The notes beneath the pieces are model-generated. The model ran no database searches. It was not told where the DNA came from and was given only the letters and a program-made list of their open reading frames with translations. The position numbers and the translations under genes were made by a program. Below, one piece after another: positions 61,108 through 64,000 of a stretch of DNA of 64,000 bases; the first letter of the stretch is position 1, and the number at the start of each line of letters is the position of its first letter. Source of the DNA: Microbacterium testaceum (lineage in GTDB: Bacteria > Actinomycetota > Actinomycetes > Actinomycetales > Microbacteriaceae); the NCBI RefSeq assembly GCF_006539145.1, contig NZ_BJML01000004.1:185635-249634 (forward strand), read 5' to 3'.

Positions 61108-61945
61108 GGCTGGACAGCCCGCCGGATGGGCCGAGATGGGGGCGTCGTTCGGCCAGACCACCCGGAGCATCGCCGGGAGCGGAAGAGTTATCTAACCATC
61201 TCGCTCTGCGCGCCGCCGGGAGGAGCACACCTGACCACCCCGCCCTGCGCGCCGCCGGGAGGAGCACACCTGACCACCCCGCCCTGCGCGCCGCCGGGAG
61301 GGGCACATCTGATTAAACCGCCCTGCGCGCCGCCGGGAGCGGGGGACGTCGGGTGCCCGCATCACCCTGCGTGTTACCGGGTGCGGAGCGTCGTCTGCCC
61401 TAGCCACCTGCGCAGGGCGTCATCTCTCCGAGCGGCCGGCAGCTCGTCAACGTCCGTGTCAGCGGGCGCGGTGCCAGGTGGTGATTTGGAGCCGCCGCCA
61501 CGCGACCTGCGAACGCGGCCACGATAAGAGTTTCCGCCCGAGAACCGAGGGCGATCACTTTTCGGCGCCAGGGCCCTGCGCACTCGCGTTGGGGTCCGCG
61601 GAGCCGGGTCGCGCGTCTGGACGCCGACCAATGCGGGACGCGCGTTCTGCGCGGGGCGCGCAGTATCGGGACCATCCCCTCACCTGACCCCTCCCGCAGG
61701 CTCCGGCATCCCCGCCAGCAAATTTCCATCGGCAGATCCCTCTCCTCCCTCGAAATGAGCTCGGGCCCTCGTTGCGCCATCGCACGGCGTCCGCCCTGGC
61801 ACACCGGCATCCCAGGACATTTCCCCTGCCCACGAATCGCTCGTCGACGTCGCCGAACTCGCTCGCTCAACACGTGCAACAGGGCGATTCACCGTGCGCC
61901 TGCCCTGCGGGGGCCAATGTCGGAGGTCGGCGATAACGTTCTGCC
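61108..61945. other. Intergenic region, 838 bp, repeats but no supported gene
   Basis: The first part holds a 39-bp tandem array (listed separately). From about 61540 to 61945 the sequence is moderately G+C-rich without codon-position bias that I can see; frames found on both strands are rich in Arg, Pro and Ser and match no family. Confidence 0.5.
61202..61357. repeat. 39-bp tandem repeat, four units
   Basis: Units start at 61202, 61241, 61280 and 61319, each beginning CGCYCTGCGCGCCGCCGGGA. Units 1-2 are nearly identical over 39 bases, unit 3 has several changes near its end, and unit 4 keeps only the first ~21 bases. Faint half-copies flank the array. In one frame the units would encode a 13-residue Cys/Pro/Gly repeat. 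Confidence 0.85.
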
Positions 61946-63595
61946 ATGACCCGCACCGCACACTCCGAAGACCGGTCGACGCCGGTGTTCCGGGAGTGCG
62001 ACGGGGCGCCCTGGCCGAGCGACGACGAGCTCGAGCGCGAAGCCGAATGGGCGGCTTTTCGCGAGGGTGGCGATGTCGAATGGTGGACCGACGACGACCT
62101 CCCGTCCAAGGACTCCGCGCCTTCCGCTCCTCCGCGGGGCGTACCGCTGCACCTGCCCAACCGATCAGATGCCGTCGCTGGCGACGAAGCCTGGGAGTGG
62201 GACGACATCACCGACCTGCTCGGCGGCGAAGCTGCATCGGTCGCCGACCTCGACGCCCGCCTGGGACATCTCGAATGCGTCGTCACCGATCGGCAGCGGG
62301 CGACCGCCGACGAGTACCGCCTGATTCTGGCGATCCTCGACGACGCCGCCTTCGATCCGACGCCGTGGGTCGGGCCTGACCCCACTCTCGATCGCGCCTG
62401 GCACGACGCCCGAGGCCGCACGCCCGGCGCCGTCCGACGCGACCGCATCGATCTCGCCGAACGTGCCGCCGTCGCCGAGATCGCGGTGCGCCTGCACCTC
62501 TCCGAACAGACCGTGCGCACGAGGGCCGCCCACGCGCGGACGCTGTCCGACGGGTGCCCGCAGCTCTGGAAGGCCTTCGCCGAGGGACGCCTGTCCGAGA
62601 AGCACGCCGTCGACGCAGCCCGTCTGGCCTCGACTCTTCCCGCCGGCGATGCCGACGCCTTCCACCGCTTCGACGACGAAGCGTGCCCGCAGGCATTGGC
62701 TCTGCCCCCGGCGAAGTTCGCCGTCACCGCCCGCGCCATTCGCGAGCGTGTCCACGCCGAGTCGATCGAGGCGCGCCACCGCCGGGCCGCACACGACCGC
62801 GGCGTGTGGATGCGAGCCGAACTCGACGGCATGGCGTCGCTGCACGCCCTGCTGCCCGCCGACCGCGCCCGCGCCGTGATGTCGCGTCTCGATCAGGCAG
62901 CCCGGCATTTGCGCGCTGCGACCGACGAAGAGCGGACGCTCGCGCAGCTGCGTGCCGATGCCTTCGCCGACCTGGTGACGATGACCGAGGGCCCCGCCCA
63001 GACAGCAGCCGTTCCGTCGGGGTCCCAGGCAACCGTTCCCTCGCCCGGAGACGCGTCGAAAGCACCCGGCGATGGGCCCGGCGCGCCTCACGAGCCCGAC
63101 TCCCCGCGCACGTTCCGCTCGACTCCCCCGGCAACCGTCGTCGTCACAATCCCCGCGCTGACGCTTCTCGGCCGCGACACCCAGCCAGCCACGCTCGAGG
63201 GGTACGGACCGATCGACCTCGACACGGCCCGGCGCCTGGCCGGGACCGCGACCTCGTGGATCCGGCTTCTCACCCACCCCGTCACCGGCACCCCGCTCAT
63301 GCTCGACCGCAAGACGTACCGTGTACCCGTCGTCCTCCGGCGATGGCTCGGCGTCACCTCGCCCACCTGTGTCTTCCCCGGCTGCGGCCGCGCGGCGCGG
63401 GACTGCGACATCGACCACCTCATCGCGTGGGCCGACGGCGGTACGACGGACGACGACAACCTCGACCCGAAATGCCGACACCACCATCGCCTGCGTCATG
63501 AGAGCCGGTGGGACATCGATCGTGGAGCAGACGGTGGCACCGCCTGGATTTCACCCCTGGGTGGGAGGTACCGCACGGATCCGCCGCCGTTCTAG
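61946..63595 (+). CDS. DUF222/HNH endonuclease domain protein
   Basis: 549 residues. A long DUF222 region (about 95-360) is followed by a variable Pro/Ser-rich stretch and a C-terminal HNH nuclease motif with 'CVFPGCGRAARDCDIDHLIAWADGGTTDDDNLDPKCRHHHRLRH', in which two Cys pairs and the His residues bind zinc and metal. The family (related to mycobacterial 13E12 repeat proteins) is present in many copies per genome in actinobacteria; function unknown, possibly mobile or defence linked. No ribosome-binding site precedes the ATG, so it may be leaderless. Confidence 0.88.
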   Translation: MTRTAHSEDRSTPVFRECDGAPWPSDDELEREAEWAAFREGGDVEWWTDDDLPSKDSAPSAPPRGVPLHLPNRSDAVAGDEAWEWDDITDLLGGEAASVADLDARLGHLECVVTDRQRATADEYRLILAILDDAAFDPTPWVGPDPTLDRAWHDARGRTPGAVRRDRIDLAERAAVAEIAVRLHLSEQTVRTRAAHARTLSDGCPQLWKAFAEGRLSEKHAVDAARLASTLPAGDADAFHRFDDEACPQALALPPAKFAVTARAIRERVHAESIEARHRRAAHDRGVWMRAELDGMASLHALLPADRARAVMSRLDQAARHLRAATDEERTLAQLRADAFADLVTMTEGPAQTAAVPSGSQATVPSPGDASKAPGDGPGAPHEPDSPRTFRSTPPATVVVTIPALTLLGRDTQPATLEGYGPIDLDTARRLAGTATSWIRLLTHPVTGTPLMLDRKTYRVPVVLRRWLGVTSPTCVFPGCGRAARDCDIDHLIAWADGGTTDDDNLDPKCRHHHRLRHESRWDIDRGADGGTAWISPLGGRYRTDPPPF

Positions 63596-64000
63596 TGACC
63601 GAGCCGCAATGACGTTCGTGACGAAACGGGATGCCGCGCCGTCACGATGCGTGACACCCGTGACGCGCCCCGGGGCGTGTGCCGCGGCGCCGGGCCCGGC
63701 ATCGGCCGCAGCGCCACCTTGCTGCCCCGACCATGACGCCCGTCGCGCAATGGTCCGGATATTGTTTCGCCTCCCGGCGCCCGGCACAGCCCCGTGAGCG
63801 GTTTCTCCCGGGCGCCCTCACACTCCCCTCGGCCCGCGCCACAGCGCAGCCCCGCCTTCAGCCCCAGCCCCAGCCCCCCAGCCCCCCCAGCCCTGTCGCA
63901 GCCCTGCCCCAGTTCCATCCCTGCCCGCCCCTTGCCCCTGCCCTGCCCCAGCCCCAGCCCCCCCAGCCCTGTCGCAGCCCAGCCTCAGCCCCAGCCCCCC
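63596..64000. other. Intergenic region ending in C-rich low-complexity repeats
   Basis: No gene is supported in 63596-63830. From about 63840 to the window end the plus strand is almost purely C, A and G in words such as CAGCCCC and AGCCCTGTCGCAGCCC; the latter appears twice, near 63889 and 63966. No coding potential is apparent. Confidence 0.6.

Noticed and set aside
61202..61357. CRISPR array
   Set aside because: Units are directly adjacent with no unique spacers and no cas genes nearby.
61126..61527. 133-residue ORF containing the 39-bp units as a 13-residue Cys/Pro/Gly repeat
   Set aside because: No family match, no ribosome-binding site and no codon bias; the repeat unit alone is not enough to call a gene.

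Overview
The window is chromosomal DNA from a high-G+C actinobacterium, most likely a Microbacterium or close Microbacteriaceae relative. The basis is about 70% G+C coding sequence, many GTG and leaderless starts, RbpA, PafBC, a mycothiol-type maleylpyruvate isomerase, DUF222-HNH and CGNR/ABATE families, and a frequent GGATGCC/GGCATCC word. No 16S marker is present, so the genus is an inference.

Layout. 1-12.1 kb: a cut glycerophosphodiesterase and rbpA, then a long minus-strand gene train (HAD phosphatase, trmI, FKBP lipoprotein, pafB, pafC, tatA, tatC, helY, lnt) that ends at a UUCG terminator. This is the gene neighbourhood that surrounds the Pup-proteasome genes in mycobacteria, but no proteasome or Pup gene lies here. 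12.2-18.2 kb: uppP with an M20 peptidase, tRNA-Leu(GAG), and a metal ABC importer with two permeases. 18.3-31.6 kb: accessory and housekeeping genes: a 2OG oxygenase, a ferritin-VIT1 iron protein, a helicase, an ABATE regulator divergent from an MFS pump, an SGNH hydrolase, a FAD oxidoreductase, a TrmH-type methyltransferase, an amidohydrolase and a sirtuin.

31.7-40.6 kb is a catabolic cluster under a PaaX-type regulator: an acyl-CoA-type flavin hydroxylase, an AMP ligase, a flavin reductase, gentisate 1,2-dioxygenase, maleylpyruvate isomerase, fumarylpyruvate hydrolase and an alpha/beta hydrolase. Together they read as salicylate -> salicylyl-CoA -> gentisyl-CoA -> gentisate -> fumarate + pyruvate. 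41.5-53.4 kb is branched-chain amino acid catabolism: citE-maoC-acd-accA1-accD1, a divergent TetR gene, bkdABC, and a divergent Lrp gene. The gene set matches M. tuberculosis Rv2495c-Rv2502c.

53.4-64 kb: an EamA exporter divergent from a second CGNR regulator, an alpha/beta hydrolase, then a visibly lower-G+C two-gene unit (56042-58215) encoding a reverse transcriptase with a helical C-terminal region and a HEPN protein with an intact R-x4-H motif. This looks like an Abi/DRT-class anti-phage system in a two-gene arrangement and is the most interesting item in the window. A secreted M1 metallopeptidase, a 39-bp tandem repeat, a DUF222-HNH protein and a C-rich low-complexity end follow.

Three themes recur: (i) two families of about 60-bp palindromic repeats placed at gene 3' ends; (ii) tiny ORFs joined by ATGA overlaps to both flanking operon genes; (iii) CGNR regulators divergent from a transporter with a perfect inverted repeat between them.
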